The notes: generated from the sequence alone by a model not told the origin. DNA of 56,965 nucleotides from Virgibacillus_O xinjiangensis (GCF_042643145.1 NZ_JBHRSA010000012.1:1-56965); one strand, 5' to 3'; shown: positions 30,569 through 39,225, counted from the first letter of the stretch. Translations and numbers: made by a program.

Positions 30569-30607
30569 AGTAGGTATATCCATATGCAACAGATAGGGGA
30601 GAGAAGA

Positions 30608-32143
30608 ATGGAAACAAATGACATGATTCTGGTGTTGGACTTCGGCAGCCAGTATAATCAATTAATTACCAGACGGATCAGGGAATTCGGCGTATACAGT
30701 GAACTCCATTCCCATAAAATGACAGCGGAGACCATCAGGAAAATGAATCCGAAAGGGATCATCCTTTCCGGCGGACCGCATAGTGTCTATGACGAGAACA
30801 GCTTCCGTTGTGATAAAGAAATCTTTGAGCTGGATATTCCGATCCTAGGCATCTGCTACGGTATGCAGCTGATGGCCCTCCATTATGGCGGTAAAGTAGA
30901 GAAGGCGGCAAACCGGGAATATGGCAAGGCAATGATTGATGCAGATAAAGATACTGCCTTGTTTAAGAACTCGCCGGAACACCAATCTGTATGGATGAGT
31001 CATGGTGATAAAGTGGTGGAGGCACCTGCATCCTTTACAGTGGATGCAACAAGCCCGTCCACTCCGATTGCTGCGATGAGCAATAAGGAGAAAAAATTAT
31101 ATGGTGTTCAATTTCATCCGGAAGTGCGTCATACAGAACATGGCACCCAATTGCTGAAAGAGTTCGTCAATGACGTTTGTGACACGGCCGGTGACTGGAC
31201 CATTGAGAACTTCATCGAATTGGAAACGGAGAAGATCCGGCAACAGGTGGGTGATCGTAAAGTACTATGTGCTTTGAGTGGTGGTGTTGACTCTTCCGTG
31301 GTAGCGGCACTGATCCATAAAGCAATCGGTGATCAGCTCACATGTATTTTCGTCGATCACGGTCTGTTAAGGAAAAATGAGGCAGATGATGTGATGAAGG
31401 TATTTGCAGAAGATTTCCATATGAACATTATCAAAGTGGATGCCAAAGACCGTTTCCTGTCCAAACTGCAGGGTGTGGACGATCCAGAGAAAAAGCGGAA
31501 AATCATCGGCAACGAGTTCATTTATGTGTTTGATGATGAAGCTGGCAAGCTGAAGGATATTGATTTCCTCGCCCAAGGGACTCTCTACACAGATATTATC
31601 GAGAGCGGGACCGACACGGCTCAGACCATCAAATCCCATCATAATGTCGGCGGCCTGCCTGAAGATATGCAGTTTGAATTGATCGAACCGCTGAATACCT
31701 TGTTCAAGGACGAAGTAAGGGAGCTTGGCACCCAATTGGGAATTCCTGACAATATTGTATGGCGGCAGCCTTTCCCTGGACCGGGTCTTGCCATTCGGGT
31801 ATTGGGGGAAGTCACCGAGGAGAAGTTGGAAATTGTCCGTGAATCCGATGCAATCCTTCGGGAAGAAATTGCAGCAGCCGGATTGGACCGTGATATTTGG
31901 CAGTATTTCACCGTATTGCCGAACATTAAAAGTGTGGGTGTCATGGGAGATTCCCGGACATATGACTACACGATCGGCATCCGTGCGGTGACTTCCATTG
32001 ATGGTATGACATCTGACTGGGCTCGTATTCCATGGGATGTCCTTGGTAAAATCTCCACTCGGATTGTCAATGATGTGCAGCATATCAACCGGGTGGTGTA
32101 TGATGTAACCAGCAAGCCACCTGCCACCATTGAATGGGAATAA
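30608..32143 (+). CDS. guaA: GMP synthase (glutamine-hydrolysing)
   Basis: A 511-residue enzyme converting XMP, ATP and glutamine to GMP. The N-terminal class I amidotransferase domain has FGSQYNQL, nucleophile Cys in GICYGMQLM, and FHPEV. The ATP-PPase domain carries LSGGVDSSVVAAL. The C-terminal dimerisation domain includes GPGLAIRVLGE and RIPWDVLGKISTRI. The start is ATG 30608 after GGGGAGAG; the frame is open upstream through the riboswitch terminator but that is not coding. Length equals the usual 511-513. Control is by the guanine riboswitch, so product-end feedback is expected. Confidence 0.98.
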   Translation: METNDMILVLDFGSQYNQLITRRIREFGVYSELHSHKMTAETIRKMNPKGIILSGGPHSVYDENSFRCDKEIFELDIPILGICYGMQLMALHYGGKVEKAANREYGKAMIDADKDTALFKNSPEHQSVWMSHGDKVVEAPASFTVDATSPSTPIAAMSNKEKKLYGVQFHPEVRHTEHGTQLLKEFVNDVCDTAGDWTIENFIELETEKIRQQVGDRKVLCALSGGVDSSVVAALIHKAIGDQLTCIFVDHGLLRKNEADDVMKVFAEDFHMNIIKVDAKDRFLSKLQGVDDPEKKRKIIGNEFIYVFDDEAGKLKDIDFLAQGTLYTDIIESGTDTAQTIKSHHNVGGLPEDMQFELIEPLNTLFKDEVRELGTQLGIPDNIVWRQPFPGPGLAIRVLGEVTEEKLEIVRESDAILREEIAAAGLDRDIWQYFTVLPNIKSVGVMGDSRTYDYTIGIRAVTSIDGMTSDWARIPWDVLGKISTRIVNDVQHINRVVYDVTSKPPATIEWE

Positions 32144-32180
32144 ACGAACTTTACATGATTTAAAATTATTTTTGTTCGGT
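32142..32180 (+). promoter_or_regulatory. PurR box pair upstream of pbuG
   Basis: AAACGAACTTTAC (box 1, core CGAAC 32145-32149) and the inverted box 2, whose core GTTCGG is at 32174-32179. The core-to-core distance is 25 bp, identical to that upstream of purE. Box 1 begins within the guaA stop. PurR is the PRPP-responsive repressor of purine genes in Bacilli. Confidence 0.7.
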
Positions 32181-32185
32181 TTTTG

Positions 32186-32214
32186 TTGACTGTTTCTGCG
32201 ATCAGTAGTATTAT
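32186..32214 (+). promoter_or_regulatory. SigA promoter of pbuG
   Basis: TTGACT (32186-32191), 17-bp spacer, TATTAT (32209-32214), directly after PurR box 2. Confidence 0.78.
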
Positions 32215-32234
32215 AAGGGTACATTCTCATATGA

Positions 32235-32305
32235 AATGCGTATAATTCCGGGAATATGGCCCAAGAGTCTCTACCAGATCGCCGTAAATGATCTGACTAC
32301 GCAGG
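32235..32305 (+). ncRNA. Guanine-type purine riboswitch of pbuG
   Basis: The aptamer has TGCGTA/TACGCA as P1, AATATGGCCC, CTCTACCAGATCGCCGTAAA and GATCTGACTACGCA. The specificity base in GACTACG is C, so the ligand is guanine or hypoxanthine. One core position is variant (AGTCTCTACC in place of AGTTTCTACC). Confidence 0.9.
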
Positions 32306-32362
32306 AACAGTAATACAGCCTTGAATCAACAGGCTGGTATAACCTACTGAAACTGTACCTTT

Positions 32363-32396
32363 GCGCTCTTGGGTCCCCCAGGAGCGCTTTTATTAT
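32363..32396 (+). terminator. Riboswitch-controlled terminator before pbuG
   Basis: GCGCTCTTGGG (32363-32373) and CCCAGGAGCGC (32378-32388) form a strong stem followed by TTTTATT. Confidence 0.85.
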
Positions 32397-32430
32397 ATGA
32401 AATAATAGTAGATTGGTAGGGATCAACAAC

Positions 32431-33765
32431 ATGAAGAAATATTTCCACTTTGAAGAATATGGCACAAACTACCGGACAGAATTCATTGCAGGCCTGACAA
32501 CATTCCTGGCAATGGCTTATATTCTGTTTGTCAATCCCGCCACCCTGGCACTCGTAGGGGTTGAAGAGCTGCCAGAAGGTGTTACCCGTATGGATCAGGA
32601 AGCAGTGTTTGCCGCGACGGCCATTGCAGCGGCAGTTGGTTCCCTGATAATGGGGATACTGGCGAAGTATCCTATTGTTCTGGCACCGGGGATGGGACTT
32701 AATGCATTTTTCTCCTATACTGTCATCCTTGGTTATGGAATTCCTTGGGAAACTGCGCTTGCCGGTGTACTTGCTTCTGGTTTCATCTTTATCATTTTGA
32801 CACTGACCGGTCTGCGCGAACGGATTATCAATGCGATACCCGGAAACCTCAAACTCGCAGTGGGGGCGGGGATCGGGTTGTTTATCGCCTTCATCGGTCT
32901 GCAGAATGCCGGTATCGTTGTAGGGAACGATGCAACACTACTGGCACTTGGAGATCTAACGTCCCCAACGGTATTGCTCGCTATTTTCGGTTTGATTATT
33001 TCGATCATCCTGTTGACGGTTGGTGTGAAGGCTGGAATCTTTTTCGGCATGATTCTGACAGCTATTGGCGGAATGCTGTTCGGCCTCATCGCAGTGCCTT
33101 CTGGTATCAGTGGGGTTGTGAGCGGTGTACCAAGTATGGCGCCTACCTTTGGACAGGCATTCCTGCATTTTGGTGACATTTTCACACTGGAGATGCTTGT
33201 TGTTATTCTGACCTTCCTGTTCGTCGATTTCTTTGATACAGCCGGGACATTGGTAGCTGTTGCCACCCAAGCCGGTTTGATGAAGGATAACAAGCTCCCG
33301 CGTGCTGGTAAAGCATTATTTTCTGATTCGGCAGCAACTGTTGTTGGGGCGACGATGGGTACGTCCACGACAACATCCTATGTGGAATCCACTGCAGGTG
33401 TCGGTGTCGGAGGGCGTACCGGATTCACTGCCGTTGTGGCAGGAGGGTTCTTCTTATTGTCGCTGTTCTTTTCACCATTATTGAGTGTGGTGACGGCGGA
33501 AGTGACAGCACCTGCTCTGATTATCGTCGGCGTTCTGATGTCCTCCGCCTTGAAAGGTATTGACTGGGACAAGTTTGAAATTGCCGTACCAGCCTTTTTG
33601 ACCATTCTGGCAATGCCGCTTACGTACAGCATTGCTACTGGAATAGCGATCGGTTTTATCTTCTACCCGGTAACGATGCTGTTGAAAGGAAGGGCCAAAG
33701 AAATTCACCCTATCATGTATGTGTTGTTCGTCATCTTCGTCCTTTATTTCATTTTCTTAAGTTAA
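32431..33765 (+). CDS. pbuG: Hypoxanthine/guanine permease (NCS2, AzgA-type)
   Basis: A 444-residue integral membrane protein with about 13 hydrophobic segments. AzgA-group motifs are clear: RTEFIAGLTTFLAMAYILFVNP near the N-terminus, APGMGLNAFFSYTV around 86-99, LTFLFVDFFDTAGTLV around 256-271, and GTSTTTSYVESTAGVGVGGRTG around 312-333. Members import hypoxanthine and guanine by proton symport. A weak ribosome site (TAGGGA) lies ten bases before ATG 32431. Riboswitch and PurR box control upstream fit purine uptake. It follows guaA as in B. subtilis. Confidence 0.95.
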   Translation: MKKYFHFEEYGTNYRTEFIAGLTTFLAMAYILFVNPATLALVGVEELPEGVTRMDQEAVFAATAIAAAVGSLIMGILAKYPIVLAPGMGLNAFFSYTVILGYGIPWETALAGVLASGFIFIILTLTGLRERIINAIPGNLKLAVGAGIGLFIAFIGLQNAGIVVGNDATLLALGDLTSPTVLLAIFGLIISIILLTVGVKAGIFFGMILTAIGGMLFGLIAVPSGISGVVSGVPSMAPTFGQAFLHFGDIFTLEMLVVILTFLFVDFFDTAGTLVAVATQAGLMKDNKLPRAGKALFSDSAATVVGATMGTSTTTSYVESTAGVGVGGRTGFTAVVAGGFFLLSLFFSPLLSVVTAEVTAPALIIVGVLMSSALKGIDWDKFEIAVPAFLTILAMPLTYSIATGIAIGFIFYPVTMLLKGRAKEIHPIMYVLFVIFVLYFIFLS

Positions 33766-33767
33766 CT

Positions 33768-33802
33768 GAAAGACTTCCGGAGTTTTCCGGAAGTCTTTTT
33801 TA
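33768..33802 (+). terminator. Terminator of pbuG
   Basis: AAAGACTTCCGG, loop AGTTTT, CCGGAAGTCTTT, then T residues. Stem perfect over 12 bp. Confidence 0.92.
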
Positions 33803-33866
33803 GATGGGGCAACCCCGGTCAAAGCTAATGCCTCTGTCCCAGAGGATGGAAGGGGGGGCTGCTGGT

Positions 33867-34147
33867 ATACCGGCCCTCCGGCGGATATCCCGCTCGTGCA
33901 GCCGATATCCGTCATGAACGGCTGATCGGCAGAAGGTTGCGGGAGATATAGGGAGTGTGCTGCTGATAAACGGGTGGTACAGCGGATATACGGTCGGTCC
34001 TGTCGATAAAATTTTTCTTCGGGGGATATATTTTTTCTTCTGGCGATAATTTACGAATCCCGCTGATAAAGCGGTCTTCCTGCGGATATCCCATCCCTCC
34101 TGCGGATATCCCATCCCTCCTGCTGATAAACCATTACATCTGCCGAT
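33867..34147. repeat. 20-bp-period degenerate repeat array 2
   Basis: Fourteen units (thirteen of 20 nt and one of 21 nt) fill 281 bp exactly. Read on the minus strand they have the same form as array 1, for example ATCAGCAGGAGGGATGGGAT, ATCCGCAGGAGGGATGGGAT and ATCAGCAGCACACTCCCTAT; on the plus strand the GAT triplet recurs every 20 bp. The variable half is poorly conserved. It lies between the pbuG terminator and the terminator of the MFS gene, with no gene inside. Confidence 0.85.
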
Positions 34148-34179
34148 TGATGCTGCTTTGCGACCTGGCCTGTAAATAA

Positions 34180-34208
34180 AAAAGCTCTCCGCCTGCGGAG
34201 AGCTTTCG
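34180..34208 (-). terminator. Terminator of the MFS transporter gene
   Basis: AAAGCTCTCCGC (34181-34192) and GCGGAGAGCTTT (34195-34206) form a perfect stem. On the minus strand it is followed by TTTTTTATT. Confidence 0.9.
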
Positions 34209-34213
34209 TTATA

Positions 34214-35389
34214 TTAGTAGCCTCTTTCTTTCACGGGATTTTTACCGAACGGCTGAATATGGTAGATTGTCATCAATATAGTCCCGGCCAATGCTAGAGC
34301 TCCCATGGTGAAATAGAGAGTGGCCCCGCCGAAAGCTTCCATGATTGCACCGCCTCCTAGAGAACCGATGATGCCGGAAAGCCCGAAGAACGTGGCGAAA
34401 AAGACAAGATGGCCCGTTGCCTGCAACAGGCGAGGGATGAGTCTGGTTACATATTCGAAGGCAGATAAGTAAAAAATGCCGAATGTCAGACCATGCAGGA
34501 CTTGTAAACCTAGCACATATACAGGGTCCTCCACCCATGAATACAAAAACCAACGAAGTGTATACAGAATACCTGCCAGGATAATGAAAATGAGCGGATG
34601 AAATTTACGGAACCAGAATCCGGCAGTTGCAAACACTGCTGCCTCGGTCAGGACGCCGATGAACCAGGCGGTACCGACCAGTCCTTCTGACCCGCCAAGC
34701 TCGGTAATATACAGGCCGATATAGCTGTCATTAGCACGGTGGCTGATCGTGAGACACAGCATGATTCCAAGGAATAGCAGGAATGGCTTGTTCCCTGACA
34801 ATTTACGTACATCCTTGAGTTGGACAGGTTTTGCATCCATCCTCACATCACTCAACTGGAAGACGACAAGCAAGGCGAGGAATCCAAAGAACAAGTAAGG
34901 CAGGAGCATATACTGGACACCGATGATATCGAGAATCGCTCCAATCAACAGGGAGGAAATGGCGAACCCGATGGAACCCCATGTGCGGATGGTTCCAAAA
35001 GAGATGTTCAGTTCATCTGCTCTCCGTTGAGCCAGGCTGTCACCCAAAGCACCGATTGGAGTGGTGAAAAAGTAAAAGACCGCCCCCATGAGAATGATGG
35101 TAAGAAGGGTATTCATCTGAAAGAACAGTGTGCTTCCGATGATCAGGCCGATAATGCATACCAGCAGTATCCACTTCACCGTCTTGAATTTATCACTCAA
35201 ATAACCCCAAAATGGCTGGGCGAAGATCGATGCTAGGGGGCCGATGGCAAGCACCCAGCCAATTTCCGTTCCATCCAGACCTTTGAACTGCAGGTATAGA
35301 GGTAAAAAGCTGAGGATAATGGTATTGGACGCATGAAAACTGAATAAGAGCATTTTTAAAGGAATTAAAGAGTCACTTTTAAACAACAT
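34214..35389 (-). CDS. Major facilitator superfamily transporter
   Basis: A 391-residue, 12-helix transporter of the MFS_1-like group (related to nucleoside/phenylpropionate-type permeases). Marks include GTEIGWVLAIGPLASIFAQPFWGYLSDKFKTVK (residues 40-70, the loop 2-3 motif) and DELNISFGTIRTWGSIGFAISSLLIG in helix 5. ATG 35389 is chosen because GAGGTG then lies eight bases upstream; the longer frame starts at 35404. It is monocistronic on the minus strand. Substrate cannot be told from sequence. Confidence 0.85.
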   Translation of the reverse strand: MLFKSDSLIPLKMLLFSFHASNTIILSFLPLYLQFKGLDGTEIGWVLAIGPLASIFAQPFWGYLSDKFKTVKWILLVCIIGLIIGSTLFFQMNTLLTIILMGAVFYFFTTPIGALGDSLAQRRADELNISFGTIRTWGSIGFAISSLLIGAILDIIGVQYMLLPYLFFGFLALLVVFQLSDVRMDAKPVQLKDVRKLSGNKPFLLFLGIMLCLTISHRANDSYIGLYITELGGSEGLVGTAWFIGVLTEAAVFATAGFWFRKFHPLIFIILAGILYTLRWFLYSWVEDPVYVLGLQVLHGLTFGIFYLSAFEYVTRLIPRLLQATGHLVFFATFFGLSGIIGSLGGGAIMEAFGGATLYFTMGALALAGTILMTIYHIQPFGKNPVKERGY

Positions 35390-35565
35390 ATGGCGGCACC
35401 TCATTTTCTTGTTGACTATAAAATAGCTGATTACTCCACTATATCATTATTTCATTTATTTATCATAGGAAATAGAGGACGAGTCTGGACTTCCTTGCAG
35501 CTGTCAATTAAACTGAAACAAAATCATATGCTGGATTGATGGGAAAGGATAGGGGGAATCAGTTC

Positions 35566-36279
35566 ATGAAACCAGTAATAGGGGTTACTTCCTCTATGGA
35601 AGTGGATGAATCGCATTACGCTGTAACACATCGGAATATCAAAGCGATCACGCGTGCAGGGGGGCTGCCTGTCATGCTGCCATACTTCCTGAATCAGGAG
35701 GATGTGGAAGACCTAGCAGGGAAGATTGATGGGGTGTACGCAACAGGGGGATATGATATCGATCCGACCATCTTCGGGGAGGAGCCGCACCGGGAACTAG
35801 GCACCATTATCCCTGCGCGCGATCAATCGGAAATAGCTCTGATCAAAAAAATGCTGGAGATTGAAAAGCCGGTGCTCGGTGTGTGCCGAGGTGCACAGAT
35901 ACTCAATATTGCCGCTGGTGGAGATATGTATCAGGATATCTATACACAAATAGATGAAGAGCTGCTTCAGCACGCCCAGAAGGCGCCGTTCAGTCATGCC
36001 TCCCACTTTGTTCAAGTGTTGGAAGATTCATTGCTGCACCGGCTCACCGGATCAGATAGGCTGCGGGTCAACAGCCTTCATCATCAAGCCAATCGTGATG
36101 TGTCAGCGGATTTTCAGATCAGTGGGACAGCTAATGACGGAGTCGTCGAGGCAGTGGAAAGCAAGAACCATCGCTTCGCTCTCGGGCTTCAATGGCACCC
36201 GGAGGCATTGGCGGAGACAGGTGACCAGGTATCGTTGAACATTTACCAAGCATTCATCGAAGAGTGTGCAAAGAAATAG
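35566..36279 (+). CDS. Gamma-glutamyl-gamma-aminobutyrate hydrolase family class I glutamine amidotransferase
   Basis: A 237-residue stand-alone GATase of the PuuD/peptidase C26 family. VIGVTSSMEVDES lies at the N-terminus. The nucleophile elbow is VLGVCRGAQILNIAAGG. The partner His-Glu pair is GLQWHPEAL. A Gly-rich turn YATGGYDIDP contributes the oxyanion region. Members hydrolyse gamma-glutamyl amides such as gamma-glutamyl-GABA in polyamine breakdown or similar conjugates. AGGGGGAATC precedes ATG 35566. It is monocistronic with a hairpin terminator. The specific substrate is open. Confidence 0.88.
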   Translation: MKPVIGVTSSMEVDESHYAVTHRNIKAITRAGGLPVMLPYFLNQEDVEDLAGKIDGVYATGGYDIDPTIFGEEPHRELGTIIPARDQSEIALIKKMLEIEKPVLGVCRGAQILNIAAGGDMYQDIYTQIDEELLQHAQKAPFSHASHFVQVLEDSLLHRLTGSDRLRVNSLHHQANRDVSADFQISGTANDGVVEAVESKNHRFALGLQWHPEALAETGDQVSLNIYQAFIEECAKK

Positions 36280-36312
36280 TCGTATGCCAATGGTATACGG
36301 CTATTTCTTTTA
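36278..36312 (+). terminator. Terminator of the C26 hydrolase gene
   Basis: GTCGTATGCC, loop AAT, GGTATACGGC with two G-U pairs, followed by TATTTCTTTT. It overlaps the stop codon. Confidence 0.65.
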
Positions 36313-36408
36313 GTAGGCGACCGAATGGTGTGTTCGAAAGGTAAAATGAATTTCCAAAATAGTAAGTTTTCGTATAAAATGGAAACATACATAAAGGGGG
36401 CGGAAGAT

Positions 36409-37074
36409 ATGGAAGCATGGACAGAGAAGGTCCTGGTCGGCAGGGTGAAGACTGCCGGCATCCCGGCAGATAAACCTTGGGAGAGCGGGATGTTCAAAGA
36501 AGATAGTAGTGTCAGATTGTGGCTTGGGGCCGTGGGCCTTGAAGGAGATGAGGTTGCTGATAAGAAAAACCATGGAGGGCCGGAAAAGGCTGCTTTTGCC
36601 TATCCCAGTGGCCACTATAGCTATTGGCGTGAGAACCTGGAGTTGAATGGAATCGAGGCAGGCGCAATGGGGGAGAACTTCGCGGTGAAAGGACTCTATG
36701 AGGGAGACGTCTGTATTGGAGATACATATGCAATGGGCGAAGCGGTGGTGCAGGTATCCCAGCCGCGTAAACCTTGCTGGAAACCGGGCAGGCGTTTTGG
36801 AAGGCGGGATTTTGCCTTGCGGATCCAGGAGACGGGGCGGACCGGATGGTATTTTCGTGTGTTGCAAGAAGGGCTGGTAGGAAGTGGTGACTCGTTGGTA
36901 TTGCAGGAACGGCCACATCCTCAGTGGTCGGTTGAAGTCTGCAACCAACTGATGTTTTCGAAAGAACCTGATTGGGGACTGGTGGAGGAGCTCATTACCT
37001 GTCCACTGCTTGCCGATACGTGGAAGGAACCGTTGGAGAAGAAGTGGAGGAAGCAGGTGCAGCTAGAGGGATAG
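36409..37074 (+). CDS. MOSC domain protein (YiiM/YflK-like), intact
   Basis: A 221-residue MOSC (molybdenum cofactor sulfurase C-terminal) domain protein. Marks: KKNHGGPEKAAFAYPSGHY at 52-70, GAMGENFAVKGLYEGDVCIGD at 85-105, and QVSQPRKPCWKPGRRFG with the conserved Cys123 that binds molybdenum in related enzymes. A C-terminal 3-alpha segment (about 165-221) follows. YiiM-type proteins reduce N-hydroxylated bases or amidoximes. GGGGGCGGAAG precedes ATG 36409. A degenerate paralogue lies 700 bp away, with msrA between. It would need a molybdenum cofactor made elsewhere. Confidence 0.88.
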   Translation: MEAWTEKVLVGRVKTAGIPADKPWESGMFKEDSSVRLWLGAVGLEGDEVADKKNHGGPEKAAFAYPSGHYSYWRENLELNGIEAGAMGENFAVKGLYEGDVCIGDTYAMGEAVVQVSQPRKPCWKPGRRFGRRDFALRIQETGRTGWYFRVLQEGLVGSGDSLVLQERPHPQWSVEVCNQLMFSKEPDWGLVEELITCPLLADTWKEPLEKKWRKQVQLEG

Positions 37075-37112
37075 AAGATCGGAAGCCTGTAACTTTCCCT
37101 TTCAACAAAGAA

Positions 37113-37136
37113 AGACGTGCAGCATACAGCACGTCT
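37113..37136 (-). terminator. Terminator of msrA (minus strand)
   Basis: AGACGTGC (37113-37120) pairs with GCACGTCT (37129-37136). On the minus strand the stem is followed by TTCTTTG. Confidence 0.65.
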
Positions 37137-37154
37137 AACCACTAGCTATCCAGG

Positions 37155-37682
37155 CTATTTTTCCCATACCGTTTCGATGAATTCATCTCTGCCGGATTTG
37201 GCTCTGTCTGCCTGGTATTCTTGTTCATTCTTTTTATAGAAATCCTGGTGGTAGTCTTCGGCGGGATAGAAGGTCTCCGCAGGAAGAATGTTGGTCACAA
37301 TCGGCTTGGAGAACCTACCGCTTTGGGCAAGTTTTTCTCGGGAAGCTTCTGCTGCTTGCTTCTGTTCCACGTTATGGTAGAAAATGGCAGTTCGGTAAGA
37401 GTCTCCCCGGTCATGAAATTGGCCGCCGTCATCGGTTGGATCTATCTGCTGCCAGTAAATATCCAGGATTTCTTTATAGCTTATGATGCTTGGATCATAG
37501 GTTATTTCAACAGCTTCATAATGGCCGGAAGTACCGCTCTTCACATCTTCATAGGAAGGGTTTTCCAAATGTCCGCCGGTATAACCGGAAATCACACGGT
37601 AGACGCCGTCCCATTGGTCGAAGGGTTTGACCATGCACCAGAAGCATCCTCCGGCAAATGTCGCTTTTTCTTTCGTTGTCAT
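37155..37682 (-). CDS. msrA: Peptide methionine sulfoxide reductase A
   Basis: A 175-residue cytoplasmic repair enzyme that reduces methionine-S-sulfoxide. The catalytic motif ATFAGGCFWCMVKPF holds the nucleophilic Cys, followed by GYTGG and DPTDDGGQFHDRGDSYRTAIF, all diagnostic. No recycling Cys is visible near the C-terminus, so a second thiol protein is probably needed. ATG 37682 follows AAAGGAGG. It is encoded opposite to two flanking MOSC genes. MsrA-only rather than an MsrA-MsrB fusion is seen here. Confidence 0.95.
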   Translation of the reverse strand: MTTKEKATFAGGCFWCMVKPFDQWDGVYRVISGYTGGHLENPSYEDVKSGTSGHYEAVEITYDPSIISYKEILDIYWQQIDPTDDGGQFHDRGDSYRTAIFYHNVEQKQAAEASREKLAQSGRFSKPIVTNILPAETFYPAEDYHQDFYKKNEQEYQADRAKSGRDEFIETVWEK

Positions 37683-37766
37683 GATTGCCTCCTTTACAGC
37701 CAACCCAATAGTTGCTGTCGGAAATTGAGAGTAGTATTAAATATATCATAAGTGAAAGCTGGTGGC

Positions 37767-38414
37767 ATGATGGATGAACCATTTGTACATAAAATTTTCA
37801 GCGGGATGGTACAGCAAAAAAGAGAAGGAGCTATGCCATTCCCTTGGCGACTAACCATTGCAGAAACAATGGAATTGGAAAGTGCAAGAATACAGACAAG
37901 GGGAATAAAAAATAAAAGCCGCTTATACCGTACCCCTGACAAGGCGTTGTTTGCTTATCCGATCAAACATTATGCCGATTGGCAAACGGAACTTGCGGAT
38001 GAAAGCATATCATATGGAGCGATGGGGGAGCATTTATCTTTGTTGGAGATGGAAGAGTATACTGTGTGCATTGGAGATGTGTTCCATCTGGGAACTGCGG
38101 TAATACAGGTTTCCCAACCAGGCCTACCGTATCTCGATGCAACTACTCCCTTCCGCCATATAGGTTTTTCCCGAAGAATCCAGAAGAGCGGTCGTACTGG
38201 ATGGTATTTCAGGGTACTGGAAGAGGGGGAGGCCCATTGTTCCACTGATCTAGAACTTATGGAGCGTCTTTCTCCTGCCTGGACGATAGCCGCTTGTAAT
38301 GAAGTGATGCATGTGAGGAAGGAAGATCTTCGCCTGGCAGAAGATCTTGCAGCTTGCGAAGGGCTTGGAGAGAGTTGGAAGAAGGCACTGAACAAGAGAA
38401 TCCGCGGCTATTGA
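37767..38414 (+). CDS. MOSC domain paralogue lacking the metal-binding cysteine
   Basis: A 215-residue paralogue of the protein at 36409 with the same framework (LFAYPIKHYADW, YGAMGEHLSL, VIQVSQP, SGRTGWYFRVLEEG). Two key places differ. The HGGPEKA motif reads YRTPDKA, and the conserved QPRxPC reads QPGLPYLD, with Tyr122 at the Cys position. It therefore likely cannot bind molybdenum cofactor in the usual way. The start is uncertain: ATG 37767 and 37770 both lack a strong ribosome site, and GTG 37752 is possible. The length and intact frame argue for a functional but repurposed protein. Confidence 0.78.
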   Translation: MMDEPFVHKIFSGMVQQKREGAMPFPWRLTIAETMELESARIQTRGIKNKSRLYRTPDKALFAYPIKHYADWQTELADESISYGAMGEHLSLLEMEEYTVCIGDVFHLGTAVIQVSQPGLPYLDATTPFRHIGFSRRIQKSGRTGWYFRVLEEGEAHCSTDLELMERLSPAWTIAACNEVMHVRKEDLRLAEDLAACEGLGESWKKALNKRIRGY

Positions 38415-38504
38415 AATCCAGTGAACCGTACATGATTGCAAATTATTTTCATATCCTTATATATATTGTATTCTATAGAAACAGAAAATATAGGAGGGTT
38501 TGCT

Positions 38505-39143
38505 TTGCTGGAAAATGCACTGGTCATGGTAAGCATCATTCTCGTCATCAATATTGCGTATGTCTCGTTGTCCACCATGCGGATGATCCTGACGCTGAAG
38601 GGGCGGAGATACATAGCGGCCTTTGTCAGCATGTTCGAGATTATTATCTATGTCGTCGGGCTAGGGTTGGTACTTGATAACCTGGATCAAATCCAGAACT
38701 TGATTGCATATGCCGTCGGTTTTGGGCTTGGTGTCATCATCGGTACCAAGATTGAGGAAAAGCTGGCGCTCGGATATATTACGGTAAATGTGGTATCTTC
38801 GAATCCAGACATAGATTTCACCCGTAAATTAAGGGATAAAGGATATGGTGTGACAAGTTGGTATTCCTATGGAATGGATGGTGACAGACTCTCCATGCAG
38901 ATCCTCACACCGAGGAAATATGAGCTGCAGCTTTACCAGACCATACAGGAAATCGATCAGAAAGCTTTCATTATTTCCTATGAACCAAAGCAGATCTACG
39001 GCGGTTTCTGGGTGAAACAGGTACGCAGAGGAAGGTTGATGAATCCGAGGAAGAGTAAAGCTGCTGCTAATGTGACGCCGACTGAGCAAGCAGTGGTCAG
39101 CACCCAACCAAAAAGTGATGGCGTAAAGAAAGAGAAAGAGTAG
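38505..39143 (+). CDS. yebE: DUF2179/UPF0316 membrane protein (YebE-like)
   Basis: A 212-residue protein with three N-terminal transmembrane helices (about 2-22, 38-58, 64-82), then a cytoplasmic DUF2179 domain (YITVNVVSSNPDIDFTRKLRD through KAFIISYEPKQIYGGFW), then a basic disordered tail. The start is TTG 38505, six bases after AGGAGGG; upstream in-frame ATG at 38436 has no site. B. subtilis yebE occupies the same position between pbuG and the pur operon. DUF2179 occurs in putative regulators of membrane channels; the function is unknown. Confidence 0.88.
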   Translation: MLENALVMVSIILVINIAYVSLSTMRMILTLKGRRYIAAFVSMFEIIIYVVGLGLVLDNLDQIQNLIAYAVGFGLGVIIGTKIEEKLALGYITVNVVSSNPDIDFTRKLRDKGYGVTSWYSYGMDGDRLSMQILTPRKYELQLYQTIQEIDQKAFIISYEPKQIYGGFWVKQVRRGRLMNPRKSKAAANVTPTEQAVVSTQPKSDGVKKEKE

Positions 39144-39192
39144 GTGTCAAGGTGTCGCAGGCGAAATTGCGGCTATATATAAGGATAGAAGG

Positions 39193-39225
39193 AATGGCTT
39201 GGGTTTTATCCAGGCCATTTTTTTA
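39193..39225 (+). terminator. Terminator of yebE
   Basis: AATGGCTTGG (39193-39202) pairs with CCAGGCCATT (39210-39219) with one G-U, followed by a T-rich tract. Confidence 0.8.

Noticed and set aside
30446..30607. A longer guaA start giving 565 residues
   Set aside because: The added segment would translate the riboswitch expression platform and its terminator; ATG 30608 gives the normal family length and has a good ribosome site.
31367..32230. A 287-codon minus-strand frame opposite guaA
   Set aside because: Antisense of a universally conserved enzyme; its start lies in the pbuG leader without ribosome site.
33800..34114. Minus-strand frames over array 2
   Set aside because: They are repeat shadows like those in array 1; codons follow the 20-bp unit, not a protein family.
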